From NCBI GenBank assembly GCA_023399595.1, contig JAEWOR010000041.1, positions 56,123 through 120,122 on the forward strand: DNA of 64,000 nt, read 5' to 3'. This document shows, piece by piece, positions 35,958 through 44,550 of the stretch. Under the pieces are notes generated by a model, which made no database searches, was not told where the DNA came from, and worked only from the letters and a program-made list of their open reading frames with translations. Made by a program: the position numbers and the translations under genes. Origin of the DNA: Bacteroidota bacterium (GTDB taxonomy: Bacteria; Bacteroidota; Bacteroidia; Flavobacteriales; Weeksellaceae). The first letter of the stretch is position 1; every line of letters starts with the position of its first letter.

Positions 35958-37262
35958 TCACTTCACCAATTCTCCGTATAAATCGAATTCTTCGGCGGAA
36001 GTAATTTTAATATTGGCAAAATCTCCCATCGAAATATAAGTATTGGTAGCATCCACCAAAATCGTGTTATCTACGTCTGGAGAATCGTATTCTGAACGCC
36101 CTACGAAATAATTTCCTTCTTTACGATCGAAAATACATTTTAAAACCTTTCCTACTTTTTCTTGATTTTTCTCCCAAGAAATCTGCGCTTGAAGCTCCAT
36201 AATATCCTCTACACGAGCTTCTTTCACTTCTTGCGGAACATTGTCTTCTAGCAAATGAGCGTGTGTATTTTCTTCATGAGAATAGGTAAAACATCCCAAA
36301 CGATCGAATCTTTGCTCACGAACCCAATTTTTCAGTTCTTGGAAAATTTCTTCCGTTTCACCAGGATAACCAACAATTAAAGTCGTTCTAATCGCCATAT
36401 CTGGAACTTTCTCACGGAATTTATCTAAAAGAGCATCCGTTTTTTCATGAGTGGTTCCACGACGCATGGATTTCAACAAATCAGTATTGATATGCTGCAA
36501 AGGAATGTCGATATAATTACACACTTTTGGTTCTTCACGAATAATATCCAAAACATCTTCAGGGAAACCTGTTGGGAACGCATAATGCAAACGAATCCAC
36601 TCTATTCCTTCTACTTTGATAAGTTCTTTCAATAAATCGCCTAAAGCACGTTTTTTATAAATATCAAGTCCATAATACGTTAAATCTTGAGCGATAAGAA
36701 TAAGTTCTTTAACGCCAACTTTTGCAAGACTTTTAGCTTCTTCAATTAATTTTTCAATAGGTGTAGAAACGTGACCGCCCCTCATTAAAGGGATTGCACA
36801 AAACGAACAAGGTCTGTCGCAACCTTCGGAAATTTTAAGATAAGCGTAATGTTTTGGTGTGGTGGTTAATCTTTCACCTACCAATTCATGTTTATAATCT
36901 GCCCCCAAATGTTTTAATAAAATCGGTAAATCGCGAGTTCCAAAATACTGATCCACATCTGGAATTTCTTTCACCAAATCTGGTTTATAACGCTCTGAAA
37001 GACATCCTGTAACGAAAACTTTCTCAACTTCGCCATTTTTCTTAGCTTCAACATAATCTAAAATCGTGTTGATAGACTCTTCCTTAGCATTATCAATAAA
37101 TCCGCAGGTATTGATGACCACAATATCTCCTTTTTTCTCATGTACCACTTCTTTACCATTCGCTTTTAACTGGCTCATCAGCACTTCTGAGTCATAAACA
37201 TTCTTGGAACAGCCTAAGGTTATTACATTTATCTTCTTTTTTCCTGTGGATTTTGTACGCAT
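35958..37262 (-). CDS. rimO: Ribosomal protein S12 methylthiotransferase RimO
   Basis: 434 residues of the radical-SAM methylthiotransferase family. The N-terminal UPF0004 domain starts VITLGCSKNVYDSEVLM and contributes three Cys ligands (including INTCGF and VTGCLSERY). The radical-SAM motif is EGCDRPCSFCAIP near 147-159. The C-terminal TRAM domain ends with the segment around VDNTILVDA. The SKN(V) form after the first Cys separates RimO from MiaB. It adds a methylthio group to an Asp of ribosomal protein S12. It is monocistronic with its own terminator. Confidence 0.93.
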   Translation of the reverse strand: MRTKSTGKKKINVITLGCSKNVYDSEVLMSQLKANGKEVVHEKKGDIVVINTCGFIDNAKEESINTILDYVEAKKNGEVEKVFVTGCLSERYKPDLVKEIPDVDQYFGTRDLPILLKHLGADYKHELVGERLTTTPKHYAYLKISEGCDRPCSFCAIPLMRGGHVSTPIEKLIEEAKSLAKVGVKELILIAQDLTYYGLDIYKKRALGDLLKELIKVEGIEWIRLHYAFPTGFPEDVLDIIREEPKVCNYIDIPLQHINTDLLKSMRRGTTHEKTDALLDKFREKVPDMAIRTTLIVGYPGETEEIFQELKNWVREQRFDRLGCFTYSHEENTHAHLLEDNVPQEVKEARVEDIMELQAQISWEKNQEKVGKVLKCIFDRKEGNYFVGRSEYDSPDVDNTILVDATNTYISMGDFANIKITSAEEFDLYGELVK

Positions 37263-37302
37263 CTTATTGAAAATTTTAAGTGTGCAAAGTTAAGAATAAA
37301 AA

Positions 37303-37323
37303 AAGAACCGAAAATCGGTTCTT
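37303..37323 (-). terminator. Terminator at the end of the polysaccharide operon
   Basis: AAGAACCGA and TCGGTTCTT form a perfect 9-bp stem with loop AAA; on the minus strand it is followed by TTTTTTTATTC. It lies 25 bp after the rfbA stop and closes the 24-kb minus-strand cluster. Confidence 0.85.
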
Positions 37324-37347
37324 GATATATAAAAAAAGTTGGGTTAT

Positions 37348-38208
37348 TTATTTGATAAGTTGCTTCAGATAATTTCCGTAGCCACTCTTACCGTATTTTG
37401 TCGCGGTTTCCAATAATTTTTCTTCGTTGATGAAACCATTATTGTATGCAATTTCTTCTATACAACCAATTTTGAAGCCTTGGCGTTTTTCGATAACGCT
37501 TACAAATTCTGAAGCTTCTTGCAAAGAATCAAAAGTTCCGGTATCCAACCAAGCAGTTCCTCTGTCTAAAACACCTACTTCCAGTTTTCCTTTTTGAAGA
37601 TAAACATTATTAACATCGGTAATTTCTAATTCTCCGCGAGGTGAAGGTTTGATATTTTTAGCAATTTCTACTACATTATTATCATAGAAATATAAACCTG
37701 GAACTGCATAATTTGATTTTGGGTGCAAAGGTTTTTCTTCAATTGACAATGCTTTAAATTGATCATCAAATTCAACAACTCCATATCTTTCAGGATCGGC
37801 AACGTGATACGCAAAAACCACACCTCCATCTGGATTGGTTTTGTGTTTCAACATTCTTCCCATTCCGTTTCCATAGAAAATATTATCACCTAAAACAAGT
37901 GCTGCAGCATCATTTCCAATGAATTGTTCACCTAAAATAAAAGCCTGCGCTAATCCATCCGGACTTGGCTGAACGGCATATTCAATATTACATCCAATAG
38001 ATGAACCGTCTCCCAAAAGTTTAATAAAACCTTCCTGATCGTGTGGTGTTGTGATGATTAAAATATCTTTAATCCCCGCCAAAAGCAATGTTGACAGTGG
38101 ATAATAGATCATAGGTTTATCGTAAACGGGCATTAACTGCTTACTCACAGCAATTGTTAATGGATATAATCGAGTTCCGGAACCTCCGGCTAAAATAATT
38201 CCCTTCAT
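37348..38208 (-). CDS. rfbA: Glucose-1-phosphate thymidylyltransferase
   Basis: 286 residues, typical RmlA length. The nucleotide-binding motif GGSGTRLYPLT lies near 8-18. SKQLMPVYDKPMIYYPLSTL near 22-41 and the metal-binding ALVLGDNIFYG near 105-115 match RmlA, and EKPLHPKSNYAVPGLYFYD holds the catalytic Lys/Glu region. It makes dTDP-glucose from dTTP and glucose-1-phosphate. It is the last gene of the polysaccharide cluster, 17 bp after rfbB. The order rfbC-rfbB-rfbA lacks rfbD. Confidence 0.95.
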   Translation of the reverse strand: MKGIILAGGSGTRLYPLTIAVSKQLMPVYDKPMIYYPLSTLLLAGIKDILIITTPHDQEGFIKLLGDGSSIGCNIEYAVQPSPDGLAQAFILGEQFIGNDAAALVLGDNIFYGNGMGRMLKHKTNPDGGVVFAYHVADPERYGVVEFDDQFKALSIEEKPLHPKSNYAVPGLYFYDNNVVEIAKNIKPSPRGELEITDVNNVYLQKGKLEVGVLDRGTAWLDTGTFDSLQEASEFVSVIEKRQGFKIGCIEEIAYNNGFINEEKLLETATKYGKSGYGNYLKQLIK

Positions 38209-38225
38209 ACTTTCTAATGTAACAA

Positions 38226-39305
38226 TTAATTATACTGCTTTTCGTAATATTTCTGGTAATCACCTGAAGTTACATGCTCCAGCCATTCTTTATTTTCTAA
38301 ATACCAATCGATTGTCTTTGCCAAACCTTCTTCAAAAGTTACCGATGGTTTCCATCCTAAATCACGATTCAGTTTTGTAGCATCAATTGCATAGCGTTTA
38401 TCATGTCCTGGACGATCTTTCACGAAAGTAATTAACTTTTCTGAATAGCCTTCTGGTTTCCCTAATTTAGCATCCATCTGTTTAATTAACTCTTTCACCA
38501 AATCGATATTCTGCCACTCATTCCATCCACCAATATTATAAGTTTCGCCTGTTTTCGCTTCGTGAAATATTTGATAAATTGCTTTTGCATGGTCGATTAC
38601 AAATAACCAATCTCGTGTATATTTTCCATCTCCGTAGATGGGAAGTGGTTTCTCATTTAAAATGTTTGATAAGCAAAGCGGAATTAATTTTTCCGGAAAA
38701 TGATTTGGACCATAATTATTAGAACAATTAGATACAATAAAAGGCATTCCGTAAGTATTTCCGTAAGCTCTCACTAAATGATCTGAAGCTGCTTTGGAGG
38801 CTGAATATGGGGATTGCGGATCATAAGCGGTAGTCTCTAAAAAGAAACCGGTTTCTCCTAAACTCCCATAAACTTCATCTGTTGAAACATGATAAAATAG
38901 GTTTTTTCTTGTTTCATTTGGAAATCTTCCGTGGGTATGGTCTGGGTTTAATGTCCAAAATTCTTTACAAAGATTCAAAAGGTTTGCTGTTCCGTTTACG
39001 TTGGTATTAATAAACGCATTTGGATCTGTAATACTTCTGTCTACATGACTTTCTGCCGCCAAATGAACCACGGCATCAGGATTGTATTTTTCAAAAACTT
39101 TTCTAAGTTCTTCTGGTTTTGTAATATCTGCTTTCTCGAAAACGTAATTAGGTTCGTTTTCAACGTCTTTTAAATTCTCTAGATTTCCTGCATACGTAAG
39201 CGCATCTAAGTTGATAATCGTAGTATTGGGATTATTTTTTACAAATTCTCTAACGACGTGAGAACCTATAAAACCAGCTCCACCAGTGATGATTATATTT
39301 TTCAT
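38226..39305 (-). CDS. rfbB: dTDP-glucose 4,6-dehydratase
   Basis: 359 residues, an extended short-chain dehydrogenase. The NAD-binding motif GGAGFIGSHVV is at 8-18. The catalytic triad region HVSTDEVYGSLGETG (Thr-Asp-Glu) lies near 138-152 and YSASKAASDHLVRAYG (Tyr-x3-Lys) near 167-182. It converts dTDP-glucose to dTDP-4-keto-6-deoxyglucose, the branch point for rhamnose, fucose-type and amino sugars. It is nine bases after rfbC. Confidence 0.95.
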   Translation of the reverse strand: MKNIIITGGAGFIGSHVVREFVKNNPNTTIINLDALTYAGNLENLKDVENEPNYVFEKADITKPEELRKVFEKYNPDAVVHLAAESHVDRSITDPNAFINTNVNGTANLLNLCKEFWTLNPDHTHGRFPNETRKNLFYHVSTDEVYGSLGETGFFLETTAYDPQSPYSASKAASDHLVRAYGNTYGMPFIVSNCSNNYGPNHFPEKLIPLCLSNILNEKPLPIYGDGKYTRDWLFVIDHAKAIYQIFHEAKTGETYNIGGWNEWQNIDLVKELIKQMDAKLGKPEGYSEKLITFVKDRPGHDKRYAIDATKLNRDLGWKPSVTFEEGLAKTIDWYLENKEWLEHVTSGDYQKYYEKQYN

Positions 39306-39314
39306 AAATTTTAT

Positions 39315-39860
39315 TTAGAAGTTATGATCTTTAAAACTTGAAGCTTTTTGATCTTTTTCAGAAAGAATCATATCTGATTCAGAAATTTTCCAATCGATAT
39401 TTAAATCGGAATCGTTGAATTTAACACAACCTTCAGATTCTTTATTATAGAAATTATCGCATTTGTATGAGAAAATTGCGGTTTCACTTAAGACTACAAA
39501 ACCATGGGCAAATCCTCTGGGCACATAAAACTGAATTTTATTTTCTGCGGTAAGTTCCACCCCAAACCATTTTCCGAAACTTGGAGAATTTTCACGAAGA
39601 TCAACTGCAACATCCCAAACTTTTCCTTCCAAACAGGAAACTAATTTAGCTTGAGCGTGATCTCCTTTTTGCAAATGCAAACCTCGAAGAACGCCATAGG
39701 AAGATTGCGAAATATTATCTTGAACAAAATGCCCATTCATCCCCGTTAATTCCTCAAATTTTTTTTCGTTGTATTTTTCAAAAAAATATCCTCTTTCATC
39801 TTCGAATAAAGTAGGCTCAATAATATAACAATCCTTGAGCGGAGTTTCTTTAATTTTCAT
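39315..39860 (-). CDS. rfbC: dTDP-4-dehydrorhamnose 3,5-epimerase
   Basis: 181 residues with the RmlC cupin fold. The catalytic His is in VLRGLHLQKGDHAQAKL (His about 62) and the catalytic Asp region is VAVDLRENSPSFGKW. The Tyr position is in the strand IFSYKCDNFYNKESEG. RmlC epimerises C3 and C5 of dTDP-4-keto-6-deoxyglucose. The ATG shares a base with the stop of the cytidylyltransferase gene upstream (TAATG). The partner reductase RfbD is not present in this cluster. Confidence 0.92.
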   Translation of the reverse strand: MKIKETPLKDCYIIEPTLFEDERGYFFEKYNEKKFEELTGMNGHFVQDNISQSSYGVLRGLHLQKGDHAQAKLVSCLEGKVWDVAVDLRENSPSFGKWFGVELTAENKIQFYVPRGFAHGFVVLSETAIFSYKCDNFYNKESEGCVKFNDSDLNIDWKISESDMILSEKDQKASSFKDHNF

Positions 39861-40303
39861 TATTTACCAGCTTCTATTTTTTTTAGTTCTTGCTCAAAAA
39901 CAGATTTTTTTAAACCCGAGGTTGAAAACCTGTGATCTCTTTTATTATAGTAAATTTCAATTCCTTTTTCCTCGCAATATTGTTTTCCTGTAAAATCTTT
40001 ATCGCGATAATCGTCTCCAATAATACGAACATCTATCACAAAAGACTTAAGAATGTCCATTAAATCTTCTTCTGTATTATAAGGGATAATTTCGTCAACC
40101 GAGCGACAAGCTTTTAACTGAATATATCTTTCCACAATAGATTGTGTAGGTTTATTTTTATGTGGACGATCCAAAGTGGGATCTAATTGTAATGCTACGA
40201 TAAGATAATCGCAGACTGTTTTTGCTTCTTCAAGCATTTTTATGTGTCCTGCGTGTAATAAATCAAATGCCGAGAAGGTAATTCCTATTTTTTGTGTTTT
40301 CAT
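39860..40303 (-). CDS. Glycerol-3-phosphate cytidylyltransferase-like nucleotidyltransferase
   Basis: 147 residues, a compact member of the cytidylyltransferase family. The nucleotide-binding HxGH motif is in SAFDLLHAGHIKMLEEA (H17-A-G-H20). The later segment RDHRFSTSGLK holds the place of the usual RTxGISTS. These match TagD/GCT-type enzymes that make CDP-glycerol, but the altered second motif leaves open other cytidyl or adenylyl transfers (for example to a sugar phosphate or phosphoethanolamine). No CDP-glycerol phosphotransferase is seen nearby. It overlaps rfbC by one base. Confidence 0.75.
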   Translation of the reverse strand: MKTQKIGITFSAFDLLHAGHIKMLEEAKTVCDYLIVALQLDPTLDRPHKNKPTQSIVERYIQLKACRSVDEIIPYNTEEDLMDILKSFVIDVRIIGDDYRDKDFTGKQYCEEKGIEIYYNKRDHRFSTSGLKKSVFEQELKKIEAGK

Positions 40304-40356
40304 ATTCTTTTTTAGAGTACATACAAAAATACATGGAATTTTTAAGAAATCATATC

Positions 40357-40920
40357 TTAAAGATTGATAAAAGTTCGAAATATAATTTTAATATCATTCC
40401 ATAAAGACATTTTTTCCAGATATTCCAGATTCATTTTTACTTTATCTGGAAAGATTACCTCATCATTGTACTTTAGCGGATCTACCTGCTGAGACAACAG
40501 AAATTCTTCATTTCTATATTTTATGCTTGCTTCTGAAGTTAAACCTGGTTTTAATTGCAGAACCCGCCGATTATCCCCCTTTAAAAGGTCGTAATAACCT
40601 GGAATATCAGGACGTGGACCTACAAAACTCATTTCTCCTTTAAGAATATTAAATAATTGCGAAAGTTCATCCAATTTATACTTTCGAAAAAAACCACCAA
40701 TTTTACTAATATTTCTGGTTTTGGGGTGTATCGTTTTGAATTTATAAATGGTAAAAAGATTTCCGAACTGCCCGACTCTCGTTTGGATAAAAACTCCATT
40801 CGACTGAGTATCGAAACTTATAATTATGTAAAAGACAAAAAAAAATGGAAGTAAAAACAACAGCATCACAAAGGCTAAAACCTTATCGAAGATATTTTTT
40901 TTCCATCCATAATTTCTCAT
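40357..40920 (-). CDS. Initiating sugar transferase (PglC/WcaJ-type), first copy in gene order from the left
   Basis: 187 residues, a small monotopic phosphoglycosyltransferase. An N-terminal re-entrant membrane helix (VLAFVMLLFLLPFFFVFYIIIS) is followed by the catalytic Asp-Glu pair in YKLDELSQLFNILKGEM near 90-106, then FVGPRPDIPGYY near 108-119. It transfers a sugar-1-phosphate from a UDP-sugar to undecaprenyl phosphate to begin a lipid-linked glycan. A second member lies at 42157-42747. It is 18 bp downstream of a PLP aminotransferase gene, so the two could make and load one amino sugar. Confidence 0.87.
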   Translation of the reverse strand: MRNYGWKKNIFDKVLAFVMLLFLLPFFFVFYIIISFDTQSNGVFIQTRVGQFGNLFTIYKFKTIHPKTRNISKIGGFFRKYKLDELSQLFNILKGEMSFVGPRPDIPGYYDLLKGDNRRVLQLKPGLTSEASIKYRNEEFLLSQQVDPLKYNDEVIFPDKVKMNLEYLEKMSLWNDIKIIFRTFINL

Positions 40921-40938
40921 TAAACAAATATAATAGTT

Positions 40939-42072
40939 TTATTCAAACATTTTAGTAATCACTGCTTTAATACGAGTTCTTTCTGCATCTGTCAAATTAG
41001 AACCAGATGGTAAACATAACCCATTATCAAATAATTCTTCCGCTATTTTACCTCCATAATAAGGTGAATTTGCAAAAATTGGTTGAAGGTGCATAGGTTT
41101 CCAAAGTGGACGAGACTCAATATTATCTTCCAAAAACGCTAAACGTAAATCTTCTCTTGTTTTACCAGTGATTTCAGGATCAATAATAATGGCTGAAAGC
41201 CAATGATTTGAGAAATAATCAGCATTGGGTTCTGTGAAAACCGTTACACCATCGATATTTGCAAATACATCTTGATAAAATTTGTTCATTGCACGACGGG
41301 CTTCTACACGACTTGGCAACACTTCCATTTGTCCACGACCAATCCCAGCTGTAATATTACTCATTCGGTAATTGTATCCAATGTGCGAATGCTGATAATG
41401 AGGTGCATTATCCCGTGCTTGAGTGGATAAAAAAACGGCTTTATCTTTATTTTCTTTTGTATGACACACCAATGCACCACCTCCTGAAGTGGTAATAATT
41501 TTATTACCATTAAAACTAATAGTTCCAAAATCTCCAAAACTTCCACATTTTTCACCTTTATATTCTGACCCTAAAGCTTCTGCTGCATCTTCAATAATTG
41601 GAATCTGATAATGATTTGCAATAGAATGTATTTCTTCTATTTTATAAGGCATACCATATAAATGCACAGGAATAATGGCTTTAGGTTTTTTTCCTTTTAC
41701 AATTCTATCTTTTATGGCTTCTTGTAAAGCTTTTGGACACATATTCCACGTTTCTGGCTCAGAATCTACAAAAATTGGCGTTGCATTTTGATACAAAATA
41801 GGAAAAGTAGCACCTGCAAAAGTAAAAGATTGAGAAATAACCTCATCTTCTTGTTTTATATCCAACAATTGAAGAGCAATATGAATAGCTGAAGTACAAG
41901 AATTGAGAAGAGCAACTTTTTTCTTATTTTTAAAGTAACCTTCTAAGAGTTCTTCAAAAACATTTATATTTTCACCTAGGGTTGTCACCCAATTTTTTTG
42001 AAAGGCGTCCTCAACATATTCCAATTCTGAGCCTTGTAAATGAGGGGAAGAAAGCCAAATTTTCTTATTCAT
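40939..42072 (-). CDS. DegT/DnrJ/EryC1/StrS PLP-dependent sugar aminotransferase
   Basis: 377 residues. The family opening IWLSSPHLQGSELEYVEDAF with WVTTLGENINVFE is typical. The PLP lysine is in SFNGNKIITTSGGGAL near 180-195 and the PLP-phosphate contact in IIEDAAEALGSEYKG near 158-172. The group aminates a UDP-4-keto-6-deoxy sugar, as in PglE of bacillosamine synthesis; the WbpM/PglF-type dehydratase at 59410 could supply the substrate. It lies next to a PglC-like transferase. The PglD-type left-handed-helix acetyltransferase is missing, but a GNAT is present at 43966. Confidence 0.88.
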   Translation of the reverse strand: MNKKIWLSSPHLQGSELEYVEDAFQKNWVTTLGENINVFEELLEGYFKNKKKVALLNSCTSAIHIALQLLDIKQEDEVISQSFTFAGATFPILYQNATPIFVDSEPETWNMCPKALQEAIKDRIVKGKKPKAIIPVHLYGMPYKIEEIHSIANHYQIPIIEDAAEALGSEYKGEKCGSFGDFGTISFNGNKIITTSGGGALVCHTKENKDKAVFLSTQARDNAPHYQHSHIGYNYRMSNITAGIGRGQMEVLPSRVEARRAMNKFYQDVFANIDGVTVFTEPNADYFSNHWLSAIIIDPEITGKTREDLRLAFLEDNIESRPLWKPMHLQPIFANSPYYGGKIAEELFDNGLCLPSGSNLTDAERTRIKAVITKMFE

Positions 42073-42156
42073 TTTCTAGTTTAGTTAAGACTAATTTATT
42101 AATTTCTTTCTATTTGCCTTCCTTAGAAAATATAAAAACACTATTACTAAAGCTTC

Positions 42157-42747
42157 TTATTTTGAAATAATCTCCTTAAAAGTTAACCAAACAAGTTTAA
42201 CATCAAAAAGAAACGAAGATTTTTCAATATATTCCAAATTGTATTTAAGTTTATCTGGCATTATTTGATTAATATAAGTAGCATCAGGATTTTCAGATGC
42301 AGCTAGTAATTCATTTTCGTTACGATATTTAATAGAAGCTATATCCGTTATTCCAGGTTTTACATTTAATACTTTTAGTTGTTCATCATTATAAAGTTGT
42401 ACATATTTTCTAACTTCAGGACGCGGACCAACTATGCTCATATTCCCTATTAAAACATTGATTAATTGAGGAAATTCATCAAGTTTAAATTTCCGAATAT
42501 AATATCCTGATTTGGTAACTCTGGGATCATGATCTCCAACTGTAATAAGTCCTTTTTTGTCGGATCCTACACTCATTGATCTAAATTTGAAGATCTTAAA
42601 ATCTTTATTGTTTTTTCCAACTCGTTCTTGCAAATAAAAAACCGGCCCTTTAGAATCTAATTTGATCCAAACGGCAAGTAATACAAATATAGGACTTAGT
42701 AGAATTACTCCCACTAAACTTGCAACAATATCAAAAAGCCTCTTCAC
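42157..42747 (-). CDS. Initiating sugar transferase (PglC/WcaJ-type), second copy
   Basis: 196 residues from a GTG start at 42747 that shares a base with the TAG of the preceding gene (TAGTG); this codon pairs with the family's normal opening KRLFDIVASLVGVILLSP, so GTG is preferred. The catalytic Asp-Glu pair is in FKLDEFPQLINVLIGNM near 92-108, and IVGPRPEVRKYVQLY follows. Both catalytic motifs of the phosphoglycosyltransferase family are intact, as in the copy at 40357, so the locus has two potentially active initiating transferases. Confidence 0.9.
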   Translation of the reverse strand: MKRLFDIVASLVGVILLSPIFVLLAVWIKLDSKGPVFYLQERVGKNNKDFKIFKFRSMSVGSDKKGLITVGDHDPRVTKSGYYIRKFKLDEFPQLINVLIGNMSIVGPRPEVRKYVQLYNDEQLKVLNVKPGITDIASIKYRNENELLAASENPDATYINQIMPDKLKYNLEYIEKSSFLFDVKLVWLTFKEIISK

Positions 42748-43964
42748 TACTTTTTTAATATTTTATTATAAGAATTTATTACTGTTTCAATAATAAAATC
42801 TACTTGCTCGTCTGTAAGTTGTGGATATATAGGTAAAGAAATCTCTCTTTTATAGTTATCATAAGCTTGTGGATAGTCTTCAATTTTAAAACCTTTACTT
42901 TTAAAAAAACTAAGCATTGGCATTGGAATAAAATGAACATTTACAGAAACTTCTTGTTTAGATATTTCTGTAATAATTTCATCTCTTTTTTCTTCTGAAA
43001 TATTATTAATTCTTAAGGCATATATGTGATAAGAACTTTCTTTTCCTTCTTTTATTGCTGGAGGTAAAACTGCCCATCCTAAATCTTTAAAAGCAGCATT
43101 ATAACGATTGAAAATTCTTTTTCTTTCAGCTAAAAGTGAAGGATAAATGCGCATTTGAGCCAAACCAATTGCTGCATTTATATCTGCCATATTAATTTTC
43201 ATTCCTAAACCAATAATATCATATCTCCAACTACCAGCTTGAGATTTTGAAAAAGCGTCTTTGGTTTGACAATTCAAACTCATCTGTCGCAATTCTTTAT
43301 ACAAATCTTCATTACTAAATGGCTCAGGTAAATTTAAACAAATAGCACCACCTTCAGCCGTAGTGACATTTTTTACTGCATGAAGAGAAAAAATAGCAAT
43401 ATCTGTTTCACTTCCAGTTTTCACTTCTTGCGAAAAACGAGCACCCAAAGAGTGAGCTGCATCATTCATCACCAAAATTCTACCTAATTTTGTTTGTATA
43501 TCAGAATTGGCAATAAACTGAGATTTAATTTTTGGTTCATTTACCAAATCCATTATCATTTCATAATCGCAAGGAAAACCAGCAAAATCTACAGGAATAA
43601 TAGCTTTTGTTTTCTGTGTAATGGCATTTCTAATTGCATTGATAGAAATATTAAAATCTTCAGAAGTATCTACCATTACAGGAGTTCCCCCAGCATGATA
43701 TACTGCTAGAGCTGTTGCACTGTATGTATATGCTGGAACAATAACTTCGTCACCTTCTTCTAATCCTAACCACTTTAACATCATAATAGCACCAGAAGTC
43801 ATAGAATTAACAGCCAAAACTTCCTTTGCTCCTGTAAAATTTTTAATTTCTGACTCTAAAGCGTTAACTTTTGGACCAGTTGTAATCCAACCTGATTTTA
43901 AAGAATCTACTACTTCATTAATAACACTATCATCAATATACGGAGGTGAAAATGGAATTTTCAT
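42747..43964 (-). CDS. DegT/DnrJ/EryC1/StrS PLP-dependent sugar aminotransferase, second copy
   Basis: 405 residues. SPPYIDDSVINEVVDSLKSG and WITTGPKVNALESEIKNFTG form the typical N-terminus. The internal-aldimine Lys is in SLHAVKNVTTAEGGAICL near 193-210. PAYTYSATALAVYHAGGTPV near 78-97 and NDAAHSLGARF near 164-174 bind PLP. An insertion near 135-160 (IMDLVNEPKIKSQFIAN) lengthens it against the 377-residue paralogue. It may make a second amino sugar for the neighbouring initiating transferase (42157), to which it is joined by a one-base overlap. Confidence 0.88.
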   Translation of the reverse strand: MKIPFSPPYIDDSVINEVVDSLKSGWITTGPKVNALESEIKNFTGAKEVLAVNSMTSGAIMMLKWLGLEEGDEVIVPAYTYSATALAVYHAGGTPVMVDTSEDFNISINAIRNAITQKTKAIIPVDFAGFPCDYEMIMDLVNEPKIKSQFIANSDIQTKLGRILVMNDAAHSLGARFSQEVKTGSETDIAIFSLHAVKNVTTAEGGAICLNLPEPFSNEDLYKELRQMSLNCQTKDAFSKSQAGSWRYDIIGLGMKINMADINAAIGLAQMRIYPSLLAERKRIFNRYNAAFKDLGWAVLPPAIKEGKESSYHIYALRINNISEEKRDEIITEISKQEVSVNVHFIPMPMLSFFKSKGFKIEDYPQAYDNYKREISLPIYPQLTDEQVDFIIETVINSYNKILKK

Positions 43965-43965
43965 T

Positions 43966-44550
43966 TTATATACTTTTCTTTATAAATCTATACATTTTTC
44001 TGCCGTTATAACTTTCAAATTCATTAAGAATTTCGTAACCGCAATTTTTATAAAACATGATAGCTTTATCATTATTATCAAAATCGGTAGTTAGTGATAT
44101 TGGCAGTTTATTATTTTCATTGCTAAGTTCTTTTTCAAATGCTGACAATAATATTTTGCCATAACCTTTTTTATTTGAAATAGTAGCAATACTTAACAAT
44201 TCTGCAAAAATAAGCATTTCTTGGCTAGATTTGCTAGCATTTGAGCCTAATCTTTTTAAGGCTACTGGATTCGTGAAAAAAATATGTAGTCCAGCTTTGG
44301 CAAATCCAAATAAATTATTTTTTAACAGTTTTTTAAAAAAGGAAGTATTATTAAAACTTCCTGCAGCAAATCCAACTATTTTATCTTCATCTTCTAAAAC
44401 CACTAAAAGGCCAGGCTTTTTTAAAAACGCGCGATAAAATTCAATTAAAAAAATTTTCCCTAAGCTACTTAAGAAAAAATTTTGAAAACGTAAAAGATGT
44501 ATCTCGACTATTTTTTTAATATCATTATTGTTAGCTGGTCTTGTTTTCAT
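43966..44550 (-). CDS. GNAT-family N-acetyltransferase
   Basis: 194 residues. GNAT features are visible: the opening strand and helix TRPANNNDIKKIVEIHLLRF, the acetyl-CoA-binding stretch LLSIATISNKKGYGKILLSAFEKE (about 115-140; the pyrophosphate loop is NKKGYGK, a shortened R/QxxGxG/A), and the end FYKNCGYEILNEF. It is placed between a WbuB-like glycosyltransferase and an aminotransferase, overlapping both junctions closely, so N-acetylation of the amino sugar made by the aminotransferase is a reasonable inference. An insertion near 60-100 is unusual in length. Confidence 0.82.
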   Translation of the reverse strand: MKTRPANNNDIKKIVEIHLLRFQNFFLSSLGKIFLIEFYRAFLKKPGLLVVLEDEDKIVGFAAGSFNNTSFFKKLLKNNLFGFAKAGLHIFFTNPVALKRLGSNASKSSQEMLIFAELLSIATISNKKGYGKILLSAFEKELSNENNKLPISLTTDFDNNDKAIMFYKNCGYEILNEFESYNGRKMYRFIKKSI

